From NCBI GenBank assembly GCA_964507045.1, contig CAZDOO010000021.1, forward strand, positions 1 to 64,000: DNA of 64,000 nucleotides, given 5' to 3'. Source of the DNA: UBA8199 sp964507045 (GTDB lineage Bacteria > Verrucomicrobiota > Verrucomicrobiia > Limisphaerales > UBA8199). The notes under the pieces are model-generated. The model was not told the origin of the DNA and made no database searches. It was given only the letters and a program-made list of their open reading frames with translations. A program made the position numbers and the translations under genes. Of this stretch, positions 40,580 through 49,287 are shown in pieces (position 1 is the stretch's first letter; each line of letters begins with the position of its first letter).

Positions 40580-41169
40580 AGCGGGTCTGTATCTATTGCG
40601 GTTCCAGCCCCGGGTCGCTGCCGGAATACGCGGCTGCGGCCCAGCGCTGCGGCACGGTCCTGGCGGAGCGCGGCCTGACCGTTGTCTATGGCGGCGGTAA
40701 CGTAGGGCTCATGGGCATCGTGGCCGACGCGGCGCTGGCGGCGGGCGGCGAGGTCATCGGCGTCATCCCGCGGAGAATGATCGCGCATGAATTGGGGCAC
40801 GAGGGCGTGACTTCCCTCATCGCCGTGGATTCGATGCACGAGCGGAAGCAGAAGATGGCCGACCTCGCGGATGGGTTCATAGCGCTGCCGGGCGGGATTG
40901 GCACGATGGAAGAGCTGTTTGAAGCCTTTACCTGGCTGCAACTCGACCTGCACCACAAGCCGGTTGGGCTGTTGAATGTGGCGGGGTTTTATGATCCGTT
41001 GCTGGAGTTCCTGGCCCACATGCGGGGCCAGCGCTTCCTGAAGGCGGAGCACCTTGAAACCCTGCTGGTCGAGGACACCGTCGAGCGCCTGCTCGACCGG
41101 TTCGCCCAGTTCGATCATAAGCCCCTTGGCAAATGGATTGATAGAAAACTGACCGACCGCAAACCTTGA
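40576..41169 (+). CDS. LOG-family nucleoside 5'-monophosphate phosphoribohydrolase
   Basis: 197 aa if it starts at the CTG of 40576. Translation from there gives the family's usual N-terminus KRVCIYCGSSPGS and then YGGGNVGLMG; the first ATG (40711) would delete this Rossmann strand. The PGGIGTMEE motif near residue 100 is the conserved LOG/TIGR00730 active site. These enzymes release free bases from nucleotide monophosphates (cytokinin riboside phosphates in plant-associated species) and are often mislabelled lysine decarboxylases. The CTG shares bases with the TGA of the preceding gene. Confidence 0.85.
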   Translation: MKRVCIYCGSSPGSLPEYAAAAQRCGTVLAERGLTVVYGGGNVGLMGIVADAALAAGGEVIGVIPRRMIAHELGHEGVTSLIAVDSMHERKQKMADLADGFIALPGGIGTMEELFEAFTWLQLDLHHKPVGLLNVAGFYDPLLEFLAHMRGQRFLKAEHLETLLVEDTVERLLDRFAQFDHKPLGKWIDRKLTDRKP

Positions 41170-41170
41170 T

Positions 41171-42211
41171 ATGAGAAACTGCCGCCCCTTTCCCCATCTG
41201 TGTCTATCTGTGTTCATCTGTGGTTCCCCCCTGCTCTTTGCGGCACCCGCCGACGCCCCGCAACTGGTCTCCGTCAAGAAGATCTGGGACGCCGCCCCGC
41301 ATAATGCGTTCACGGACCTGACGCGGTTCGGCGAGAAATGGTTCTGCACCTTCCGCGAGTCGCAGGGACACGTCGGGGGCAATGGCAAGATCCGCGTGCT
41401 GACCTCCGCCGACGGCGAGCGCTGGGACTCGGCGACGCTGTTAAGCGAGGAAGGCATTGACCTGCGCGACCCGAAGTTCTCCATCACCCCCGACGGCCAG
41501 TTGATGCTGGTCCTGGGCGGGTCGGTCTATGAAAGCAAGAAGTTGAAGGAACGCCAGCCGCGCGTCGTCTTCTCCAAGGACGGCCACACTTGGACCGCTC
41601 CGCAGCGGGTCCTCGACAAGGGCGATTGGCTCTGGCGGGTCACCTGGCACAAAGGCCGCGCCTATGGCATCTCCTACAGCAACGCGAACAAGGCCACCCC
41701 AACCAACGAGTGGGTCATCACTCTGGTAGCGAGTGACGACGGTGTCGCGTTTCGCCCCGTCGTGACGTTCGCCCTGCCCGGCCGGCCCAACGAATCCACC
41801 CTGCGCTTCCTCCCCAACGACGACTGCATTGCCCTGGTCCGCCGCGAGGGCCTCCCGCCGAACTTGGGCAATAACGCCTTAATCGGCACCAGCCCGCCGC
41901 CCTATAGGGATTGGCGTTGGCACACAGCGGGGATGTCAGTCGGCGGGCCGAACTTCCTTATCCTGCCGAGCGGCTCGATGATCGCCAGCGGCCGCCAGTA
42001 CAATCCCAAGGCTACTGGCCCCAAGACCTTCGTCGGTCGCATGACCCTGGAATCAGTCAAAGCCGAACTCATCCTTCCCAGCGGCGGCGATTGCAGCTAT
42101 GCCGGGATGGTCTGGCATGAAGGCTTGCTTTGGACCAGCTATTATTCCACTCACGAGGGCAAGACCGCCATCTACCTGGCCAAGATTCGCCTGCCCGGGC
42201 AGAAGCCTTGA
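41171..42211 (+). CDS. Secreted sialidase-like (BNR) protein
   Basis: 346 aa. Signal peptide at residues about 9-28 (CLSVFICGSPLLFAAPADA). The body resembles the sialidase/BNR six-bladed propeller, with an Asp-box FSKDGHTW near residue 135 and similar SADGERW near 79, and a LRDPKFSI segment. Likely an exo-glycosidase or glycan-binding protein; the catalytic residues were not all located. It begins 1 bp after the LOG gene, forming a probable three-gene transcript. The hydrophobic part of the signal peptide is encoded by a 10-bp repeat. Confidence 0.7.
   Translation: MRNCRPFPHLCLSVFICGSPLLFAAPADAPQLVSVKKIWDAAPHNAFTDLTRFGEKWFCTFRESQGHVGGNGKIRVLTSADGERWDSATLLSEEGIDLRDPKFSITPDGQLMLVLGGSVYESKKLKERQPRVVFSKDGHTWTAPQRVLDKGDWLWRVTWHKGRAYGISYSNANKATPTNEWVITLVASDDGVAFRPVVTFALPGRPNESTLRFLPNDDCIALVRREGLPPNLGNNALIGTSPPPYRDWRWHTAGMSVGGPNFLILPSGSMIASGRQYNPKATGPKTFVGRMTLESVKAELILPSGGDCSYAGMVWHEGLLWTSYYSTHEGKTAIYLAKIRLPGQKP
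41197..41226. repeat. Three 10-bp repeats inside the signal peptide coding region
   Basis: CATCTGTGTC, TATCTGTGTT and CATCTGTGGT follow each other at 41197-41226. Read in the gene frame they give HLCLSVFICG, part of the signal peptide. Similar runs are, from memory, a common dispersed intergenic repeat in several bacterial phyla; here one copy appears to be used as coding sequence. Confidence 0.6.
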
Positions 42212-42258
42212 CGCCGCCCGCGCACGAGCAATCCCCATGCCTGGATTGCCCGGGCAAA

Positions 42259-45200
42259 TCAGGGCTGGATGCTCCCACGATAATACCGCTGGTCGTTGGT
42301 CGCCGGCTCGGTAAAGAAGATCGGAGCCGCGCCGGTCAGCACCGGCGTCCAGGCACTGGGCGGGAGATTGGTGGCCGCTTCGATGACGTAATTGGAGCCA
42401 GCCGTACCCGTGAGCGTAAACTGGAACTGATTGCTGATCACGCTTGCGAGCGAGAGCGTGGGCGCGGCAGCCGGGGGACCAACCAGCGATGTGACGGTGC
42501 CCGAGAAAGCCAGGTCCGGATCGGTGTTGCCGGCGACATTCAGGATGTACCAGTTGCCGCTGGAGCCGCCGGCGTTATAGTTGACAATCCGGAAGGTAAC
42601 ATTGGTGCCGGGGCCCACGTTTTGCAGCGCGGCAATCCCGGAGAGGTTAAATGGGCCCAAGGAACCGCCGCTGCTTGCAGTTACGGTGTAAGTATTGGTA
42701 ACAAAGCTCACGAACGCGCCCGAGCCAACTTGATATTGCATGACACCGTTTGTCGGGCCCGTGTTCGAGCGACGGTAGTCAAAGCGGCTGACAGAGGAGA
42801 AGGAGACTTTGTATCCCGCATTCGCGCCGACGGAGACTGTGGCGTAGTCGCCGCCCGCAACAGCCAGGTCGGCGGTGGCTTTATCAAAGCCGTTGCCGCC
42901 CCAAGCGTTCAAACTAGCTTGGGTGGCGTTGTTTGTCGTGAGGCCTGAACCGCGAGTCAAGCCGACGACGGTAAGATTCGGCGCATTGGTTGTGGCCGCC
43001 AAAGGTGAGACTCCGAAGTTCGTCTGTCCGCTCACATCCCACCCGGCGAGAACACCCGTGTAGGTGATTCCACCACCACTGCTCGGGGTGAGAATGGACG
43101 TGATGTCGCTGGCGGAGTTGTTCGCCGTGTTGGTGTCGCCGCTGATAGCAAGGGCTACCCGGTTGGTGACCTGGGACGGGGCATTCGTCGCCACGCTGAC
43201 CGTGAGGGTAATGGCGGGATACGCCGTGCCAGCAGCCAGGGCATCGGAACGGGTGCAGGTGAGCGTGCTGAAAGTCGTCGTCCAGCCAGTGCCGCTCAGG
43301 GCGGTGGCGGTGAGGCCAGCGGGCAGCGTATCCACCACCGTAACCGTCCCGGTGGTGGTCAATGCGCCAGAATTGGTGACAATAATAGTGTAGACATCCG
43401 CGGTGTCGCCCTTGGTGAAGCTGCCGGCATGGGTTTTGATGACGGCCAGGTCAATAGTTCCGCTGCTCTCGAGGGAATTGCGCGGGTTAGGCGCGCCCGC
43501 AAGGAAATCAGCGGCGTTATCGCCGGTGTCAGTGAAGCCGCCGTCCTTGCGCAGGATAGCAGTCGAGTTGTCCCCTCCAGCCGCGGGGCCGGTGCCCTCG
43601 TAGGCATTGGCTGAACCGTACCCGACGAAATCCTTGATCGCGGCGTTCCCGAGCGGATTGGAAGTGGTGAGCGTGGTTTGATTGGTCACCAGGGCCAGTT
43701 TACCCTTTGAGGCGCTGATGTTGATGTTCGTGCTTGCGAGCTCGGCAGTCGGAAGCGGCACGCCGTTGGCGCCGCCCGAGGCGAGTTTCAGAAGGTAATA
43801 TTGCCCGGGCTGAATCGTGCCCGTCAGGTTTGCTTTCGACCAACTGGTCCCGTTGTAGCTTGCATACTGCACCGACCAGGCGCTTAAGTTGACCGCTGTC
43901 CCGCCCGCGTTGAGCAGCTCGACATAATCGTTCCGGTAGGTGGCGCCAGAATTGCCGCCGCCGCCATAGATCTGGCTGATAACCACGCCGGTGGCGGACG
44001 AGAGATACACCGTGAGAGCGGCCGGGGCGCTCGTCACCGAGCCCGCGTAGTTGCTCACAACCACGCTGTAGGAGCCCTGGTCGCCAGATTGCACGTTAGT
44101 AATCGCATATGCGCTCGCGCTCGCGCCCGCAACGTTAGTGCCGTTGAACTGCCACTGGTAGGCGAGCGGCGCCGCGCCGAGCGCGGTGACGCTAAAGCCG
44201 GCGGTACTCCCGGTAACCACCGTCAGGCTGGCCGGGTCGGATACGATGACTGGCGCCACAACAACTGTGAGTGTGGCGACGGCACTGGTGACACTGCCGA
44301 AGCCGTTGGTTGCAACGAGGCGATAGCTGCCCGCGTCGTTCGTCTGCGCGCTGCCCACGGTGTAGCTGTTGGTGGTGGCGCCGACAATCGGGCTCCCGTT
44401 CAACTGCCATTGGTAGCCTATCGGCTCCTGCCCGGCTGCCGCAGCGGAAAACGTCGCCGGGCTGCCCAGTGAAACGGTCTGGCTTAGCGGGTCGGTGCTG
44501 ATGATGGGCGGCGTGTTGCCTTCCGTCCCGTTGTAGATCACCAGCGCGTAATCTTGATCCAGCACCGGCGCCTCATTAGGCACACCGTCGGAGTTGATGT
44601 TGGCCGCCGTCACTGTCACAGCGAAGGTGTTGGACACGCCGGCAGGCAGGAAGACGCTTTCCAAGTTGTTCTTCGCATCCGCCGTGCCCCCGGTAACGGA
44701 GGTGCTGCCGCTGAAGACATTCCCCTTGTAAGTGCTGCCGTTGATGGTGACGGTGAGGTCAAGGTTGTTGTTGTAGGCGTTCCCGGTGGTGCTCCCGGGA
44801 GCATCGGTCCAGGCGAGCGTGACGCGGAACGGCTTGGAGGGGTCCGCAACGACGCCGCTAATAACGCGGGTCTGGCCCGAACTGGTGAACTTGTCGGCGC
44901 CCAGTTGGTCGCGCAGGATGCGCGCGACGCCGTCGAAAGCGGTGCCGAGGTTGACCGCGCCCATGCCTTGAACGGAGGACGGCAAGGTGTCGCCGGCGTA
45001 AGTGCCGGTCATATACCGGGCCGAGTTGACGAGGAAGGCCTTGGTCATCGCCGGGCTGGGCGGCGTGAGGCTGTTGTTGATAAAGTATTGGCGCAGCAGG
45101 GCGCAGGCGCCGGCCACAGCCGGCGTCGAGTGGCTGGTCCCCGAGGAGGTCGTGTAGAATTGCTGGCCGACCGGGAAGAAGTTGCTGCTGCTGCCCACTG

Positions 45201-47001
45201 TGCCGCCGCCCGGCAACCCGCAAACCCCCGTGCCGTCAAAGCAGGAGATGGCGGTGCCGAGACCGTTGGTGGTCAGCACGCTTTGTCCCACCCCGCCCGT
45301 GATGTGCGTGCCGGGCGCCACGATATCGGGCTTCTTGCGCCCGTCGGTACAAGGGCCGCGGCTGGAGAAGCTGGACATGTCGTTGGCACTGTTCGCCTCG
45401 CTGTCCGGCGTATCGCAGCCGTCATTGCCGGCAGTGTTGTTGCCGCCGTTGGCCGTCGAGTGCGAGTGAACGTTCTCCGCCGCGCCGACCACGAGGACAT
45501 TCTTCGCCGTCCCCGGCGAGCCGACGGTGCTCGCGCTCGGCCCCGCATTACCGGCCGCAAACACGATCACCATCTGCTGGTTGCCTGTATTGGGCACCGA
45601 GGAGCCGCTGGGCTGCGCATCCCGGACGAGCGAATCATAGCTCTGCGCGTCCGCGTCGTAATCGCCCGCCGTGTCCGCCCCCCAACTGTTGTTGCTGACC
45701 CGCGCCCCGTCGCGATAGGCACGCGATTGAAGGTTGGCGTAGGTGGGATCGGTAAAGGTATCCGGATCAAAGATGACGGAGGATCCCACCTTCACGAATG
45801 GGCAAACCCCCAGCCCGTAGTGGAATCCAGACGAATCGGTGTGCGGGAACCCGGTCGCGCGGTCATTGAAGCCGGCGATGATGTGTGCATTCAGATTGCC
45901 ATGACCGTCGCAGGCCTGCAGGGTGCTGCCGCTATTGGCAGTGCCTTCGAGCCGGGCATAAGTCACGCGGTCGCCCTGCCCCGGATCGCCGGCCTGGTAG
46001 AGTCCGAAATGGCCCGGCACAGTCGTGCCATTGTCAAGGCCGCTGTCACTGACATCCACAACAAAACCCGACGTGGTGAACTGTGCTTGGGTGAACCCCT
46101 TGCCCGCCAGCCAGGCCAGGTAACCCGCGCTGCTCGGCGCGTCGCCGCTCAAATTGCCCGCCATGATCTGGTCCTGCCGCTCGTCCATCTTGTGCCGGTT
46201 GGGGCGCGGCTGGATGGAGATAACCTCGGGCCGCGCTGCAAGTTCGCTCAACCTGGCCGCCGGCAGGCGCACGACCACGTTAAGGTACTGCAGCGTCTGA
46301 AACTGCTGTTCCACCGGCGCCAGCTTGAGCTGATCAATCAGCGCCAGGGTCTCGGGATTGGCATCGGCGTCCTCCAACAACTGGACGGTGAACGTGTCGG
46401 TGGCAGGCGTCTGGGGGTTGCCTTCCGCATCCACCGTGCGCGCCTTGGGATGGATCCTGTAATCGGCAGCATACTCACCCTCCCACTGGACCAGAGCATT
46501 GGTGCCGGCCCACAATTGAAAACTGGCCAGCGCGGCGCTGTCGCCGCGAATAAGGTAGGCGTTGTGCGGCACATAATGCACCACCCTCACACCGGTCTGC
46601 TCCAGCGCCTCGCGCCATTCCGGCTTGATGGGACCGACAAACTGAACCAGGTGCAGCCGCCTGCCCACCGCCGGCACCACGGCCCGACGCTGTGCCAGAA
46701 CACCGGCCGAGCGGGTGTCGAGTCTGCCCGCATTCAGCTCAATGTAGTCGAGGTCATCCGCAGCCTCGACCCGATTCAGCCTGGGTGATGCCAGCGAAGC
46801 ATTGTCGCTCTCCCAGAGCTGAAAGCTGCCGTAGTCGGCCAGCAGGCGCGCGCCGCGCGATTTGAGCTCGGCGGCTTGCGCCGCATCGCTGACCCGGAGC
46901 TTCTGGGGTCGGGCCGTTGCCGCCTGGATCGGAGCCAGTGCGACAGCGGCCAGGCAGAGCACTCTGGCCAGCCCAAGCGCGCCTCGCCACGGGCTGGTCA
47001 T
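42259..47001 (-). CDS. Secreted subtilase with Ig, lamin-tail and DUF11 domains
   Basis: 1,580 aa from the ATG at 47001 (an upstream ATG at 47064 adds 21). Signal peptide GLARVLCLAAVALAPIQAATA. The S8 peptidase domain (about residues 260-700) shows the triad regions DVSDSGLDNG (Asp), DGHGNLNAH (His) and SSGTSHSTPAVAGA (Ser). Then two Ig-like domains (YQWQLNG, YQWQFNG), a lamin-tail domain (VVISQIYGGGGNSG), a DUF11 repeat (IDLAVIKTHAG, TVVDTLPAGL), and a C-terminal beta-rich region ending in a short FN3-like segment. It is an extracellular protease. No sorting tail was recognised. Confidence 0.88.
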   Translation of the reverse strand: MTSPWRGALGLARVLCLAAVALAPIQAATARPQKLRVSDAAQAAELKSRGARLLADYGSFQLWESDNASLASPRLNRVEAADDLDYIELNAGRLDTRSAGVLAQRRAVVPAVGRRLHLVQFVGPIKPEWREALEQTGVRVVHYVPHNAYLIRGDSAALASFQLWAGTNALVQWEGEYAADYRIHPKARTVDAEGNPQTPATDTFTVQLLEDADANPETLALIDQLKLAPVEQQFQTLQYLNVVVRLPAARLSELAARPEVISIQPRPNRHKMDERQDQIMAGNLSGDAPSSAGYLAWLAGKGFTQAQFTTSGFVVDVSDSGLDNGTTVPGHFGLYQAGDPGQGDRVTYARLEGTANSGSTLQACDGHGNLNAHIIAGFNDRATGFPHTDSSGFHYGLGVCPFVKVGSSVIFDPDTFTDPTYANLQSRAYRDGARVSNNSWGADTAGDYDADAQSYDSLVRDAQPSGSSVPNTGNQQMVIVFAAGNAGPSASTVGSPGTAKNVLVVGAAENVHSHSTANGGNNTAGNDGCDTPDSEANSANDMSSFSSRGPCTDGRKKPDIVAPGTHITGGVGQSVLTTNGLGTAISCFDGTGVCGLPGGGTVGSSSNFFPVGQQFYTTSSGTSHSTPAVAGACALLRQYFINNSLTPPSPAMTKAFLVNSARYMTGTYAGDTLPSSVQGMGAVNLGTAFDGVARILRDQLGADKFTSSGQTRVISGVVADPSKPFRVTLAWTDAPGSTTGNAYNNNLDLTVTINGSTYKGNVFSGSTSVTGGTADAKNNLESVFLPAGVSNTFAVTVTAANINSDGVPNEAPVLDQDYALVIYNGTEGNTPPIISTDPLSQTVSLGSPATFSAAAAGQEPIGYQWQLNGSPIVGATTNSYTVGSAQTNDAGSYRLVATNGFGSVTSAVATLTVVVAPVIVSDPASLTVVTGSTAGFSVTALGAAPLAYQWQFNGTNVAGASASAYAITNVQSGDQGSYSVVVSNYAGSVTSAPAALTVYLSSATGVVISQIYGGGGNSGATYRNDYVELLNAGGTAVNLSAWSVQYASYNGTSWSKANLTGTIQPGQYYLLKLASGGANGVPLPTAELASTNINISASKGKLALVTNQTTLTTSNPLGNAAIKDFVGYGSANAYEGTGPAAGGDNSTAILRKDGGFTDTGDNAADFLAGAPNPRNSLESSGTIDLAVIKTHAGSFTKGDTADVYTIIVTNSGALTTTGTVTVVDTLPAGLTATALSGTGWTTTFSTLTCTRSDALAAGTAYPAITLTVSVATNAPSQVTNRVALAISGDTNTANNSASDITSILTPSSGGGITYTGVLAGWDVSGQTNFGVSPLAATTNAPNLTVVGLTRGSGLTTNNATQASLNAWGGNGFDKATADLAVAGGDYATVSVGANAGYKVSFSSVSRFDYRRSNTGPTNGVMQYQVGSGAFVSFVTNTYTVTASSGGSLGPFNLSGIAALQNVGPGTNVTFRIVNYNAGGSSGNWYILNVAGNTDPDLAFSGTVTSLVGPPAAAPTLSLASVISNQFQFTLTGTAGSNYVIEAATNLPPSAWTPVLTGAAPIFFTEPATNDQRYYRGSIQP

Positions 47002-47137
47002 AGAAGAGGGTGTTCGCACAATACCGGATTGGGAGGTCAACAGGGGGACTTCAGTTAGGCGCATTGCTTAGTTTGTTGGCCACCACTATACAGCTTGCTC
47101 GTCCGCCGTCAAACTGCGGGCAGAACCCTCTGGCTGC

Positions 47138-47557
<420 letters not shown>

Positions 47558-47705
47558 GGCGCGGACAAGGTGCCAGAGTCCAACGTCCTGGCCAGACTGA
47601 ATATCCGGACCGGAGACGACAAAGACAGCCTCCGGCCGGCTGCCCGGAGCTTCGATCCGCTTTGCCGATTGACAATCCACGACCTGTGGTTGTCATTGGG
47701 GGCGC

Positions 47706-48698
47706 ATGCGAGCCTGGTTCATTGACGACCTCAGCGGCCTCGGCAGCCTCCACGTGGCCGAGGTCCCCGATCCGGTTGCCCAACCACAAGAGGTGGTTCT
47801 GCAAATCCATTATGCCGCCCTCAATCCCGCCGACCGCTACCTGGCGGAGAACCTGTACCCAGCCAAACCACGGCTGCCCCATATCCTGGGCCGCGATGGC
47901 CTCGGGACGGTGGTCCAGACAGGCAGTGAGGTGAAAACTGTCCGCGTGGGTGATCAGCGGGTAATACTGCGCGGTGAAGCAGGCGGAAACCGCCCAGGGA
48001 CGTTTGCCCAATGCGTGGCCGTGCCAGAGGAGAACCTCGTCGAGATTCCCGGCGGCTGGAGCGAGCCGGAGGCTGCCGGCGCAACGCTGGTCTATCTGAC
48101 GGCCTATCAGGCCCTGACGATGTGGGGACCGCTGCCCGCGCCGGCGGTAGTGCTGGTAACCGGCGCCTCGGGAGGTGTTGGGGTGGCCGCCGTGCAGCTT
48201 GCCGCGGCCATGGGGCACACGGTTGTGGCGCTCTCCCGCAGCCCGGAGAAGAGCCGCCGGCTGGAGCAGCTCGGCGCCAGCGTCACCCTCAATCCCGAGA
48301 ATCCCACCTGGCGCCTGCACCTCAAAGCCGCTCTTGCTCCCCGGCGGGTGAGCCTGGCCGTTGACAACATCGGCGGCAGGTTCCTGCCGGAAGTCATTGA
48401 CACACTGGGCGAGGCGGGGCAGGTCAGCCTGGTCGGGCGCTTGGCCGGGCCAGTTCCCGCCTTCAACACGGCTACCCTGTTCTTCCGCCGCATTCGCCTG
48501 GGGGGCGTCGCCGTCAGCGCCTGGACGAACGCAGAAAGCCGCGTAGCCTGGTGCGAGGTGCTGTCCCTGCTGACGCGCGCCAGCGCTCGCCCGCAGGTGG
48601 ATAAGATATTCCCGTTCGAGCAGTTGCCCCAGGCCTTTGAGCGCTTGGCCCAAGGGCCGATGGGCAAGGTGGTGCTGGCGGCACAGACCTCGGTCTAG
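47706..48698 (+). CDS. Zinc-independent quinone oxidoreductase (MDR family)
   Basis: 330 aa. Medium-chain dehydrogenase/reductase with N-terminal GroES-like part (HYAALNPADRYLAENL, HILGRDGLGTVVQTG) and NADPH-binding VTGASGGVGVAAVQLA near residue 155. The zinc-binding cysteines of alcohol dehydrogenases are absent, which fits the NADPH:quinone reductase (QOR) subgroup. The start is divergent to the YjbQ-like gene. Confidence 0.88.
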   Translation: MRAWFIDDLSGLGSLHVAEVPDPVAQPQEVVLQIHYAALNPADRYLAENLYPAKPRLPHILGRDGLGTVVQTGSEVKTVRVGDQRVILRGEAGGNRPGTFAQCVAVPEENLVEIPGGWSEPEAAGATLVYLTAYQALTMWGPLPAPAVVLVTGASGGVGVAAVQLAAAMGHTVVALSRSPEKSRRLEQLGASVTLNPENPTWRLHLKAALAPRRVSLAVDNIGGRFLPEVIDTLGEAGQVSLVGRLAGPVPAFNTATLFFRRIRLGGVAVSAWTNAESRVAWCEVLSLLTRASARPQVDKIFPFEQLPQAFERLAQGPMGKVVLAAQTSV

Positions 48699-48845
48699 TG
48701 CTTGATTGCATAAATATGCGATGCCTGGCCCGCCGCGTAATCGCACGCCGCCTGCCGGATTTCCACGGAATTCGATAAGCATTGCAGGCCCAGTGCCCTC
48801 ACCGGGCGGATTCATTATCGGGCTGCCGGGCAAATCCATCCGTCC

Positions 48846-48966
48846 TACCTCCATCCTACCTCCATTGTACCTCCATCATACCTCCATCCTACCTCCGTCT
48901 ATGGATGGAGGTAGGATGGAGGTATGATGGAGGTACAATGGGGGTAGGATGGAGGGACAACGGAGG
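48846..48966. repeat. Palindrome built of 11-bp units (element 2)
   Basis: Left arm: five 11-mers beginning TACCTCC, at 48846-48856, 48857-48867, 48868-48878, 48879-48889 and 48890-48900, with variable last bases (ATCC, ATTG, ATCA, ATCC, GTCT). Right arm: the complement in reverse order at 48912-48922, 48923-48933, 48934-48944 and 48945-48955, followed by GACAACGGAGG (48956-48966). The variable ends also mirror (ATTG opposite CAAT, ATCA opposite TGAT), so the hairpin pairs almost perfectly over about 50 bp rather than merely being two tandem arrays. Confidence 0.88.
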
Positions 48967-49075
48967 GGGCGGCTTGAAAAGGTAGAGGTAGCGGCTGCCG
49001 GTGCCGTGCGAGCAGCCCATTCCAGTTTTAGCTGCCGAGGCAACTAATCGTTGATTGCAGTGATTAACGATAGCA

Positions 49076-49130
49076 CCGCGTGGAGGCACGCGGCCTGCAA
49101 ACCTCGTGCAGGCCACCTGCCTCCACGCGG
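49076..49130. repeat. 24-bp-arm hairpin (possible element 4)
   Basis: Arms 49076-49099 and 49107-49130 pair with two mismatched positions around the 7-nt loop AACCTCG. Each arm can be cut into two loosely similar 11-mers (GCGTGGAGGCA, CGCGGCCTGCA), so it may be a short member of the 11-bp palindrome group, but the repeat evidence is weak. Confidence 0.6.
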
Positions 49131-49287
49131 CGGGCCAGGCATCGCTTATTCGCGCAATCAAGCAGCAGGAACCGCTCGACGGCAAGCGCATTGCCCTTCC
49201 CGACCTTCTCCCAGCCCCTCACTAAATCGCAAGTCTGGGTGACGAGATGCACAGGTTGGGTTATAGTGTGGCACCAGGCACGCAAGA

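Larger units (their letters stand above)
48699..49287. other. Non-coding region with two hairpin elements
   Basis: No gene is supported here. The region contains an 11-bp-unit palindrome (48846-48966) and a separate GC-rich hairpin (49076-49130). The short ORFs that run through the hairpins are repetitive and not gene-like. Confidence 0.65.

Noticed and set aside
44554..46788. Plus-strand ORF of 744 codons over the subtilase gene
   Set aside because: Antisense to the subtilase catalytic domain with triad motifs; no recognisable motif in the antisense product.
48846..48966. The 11-bp units as a CRISPR array or minisatellite
   Set aside because: Units are contiguous with no spacers and too short for CRISPR, and the second half is the reverse complement of the first, which a simple minisatellite would not be.
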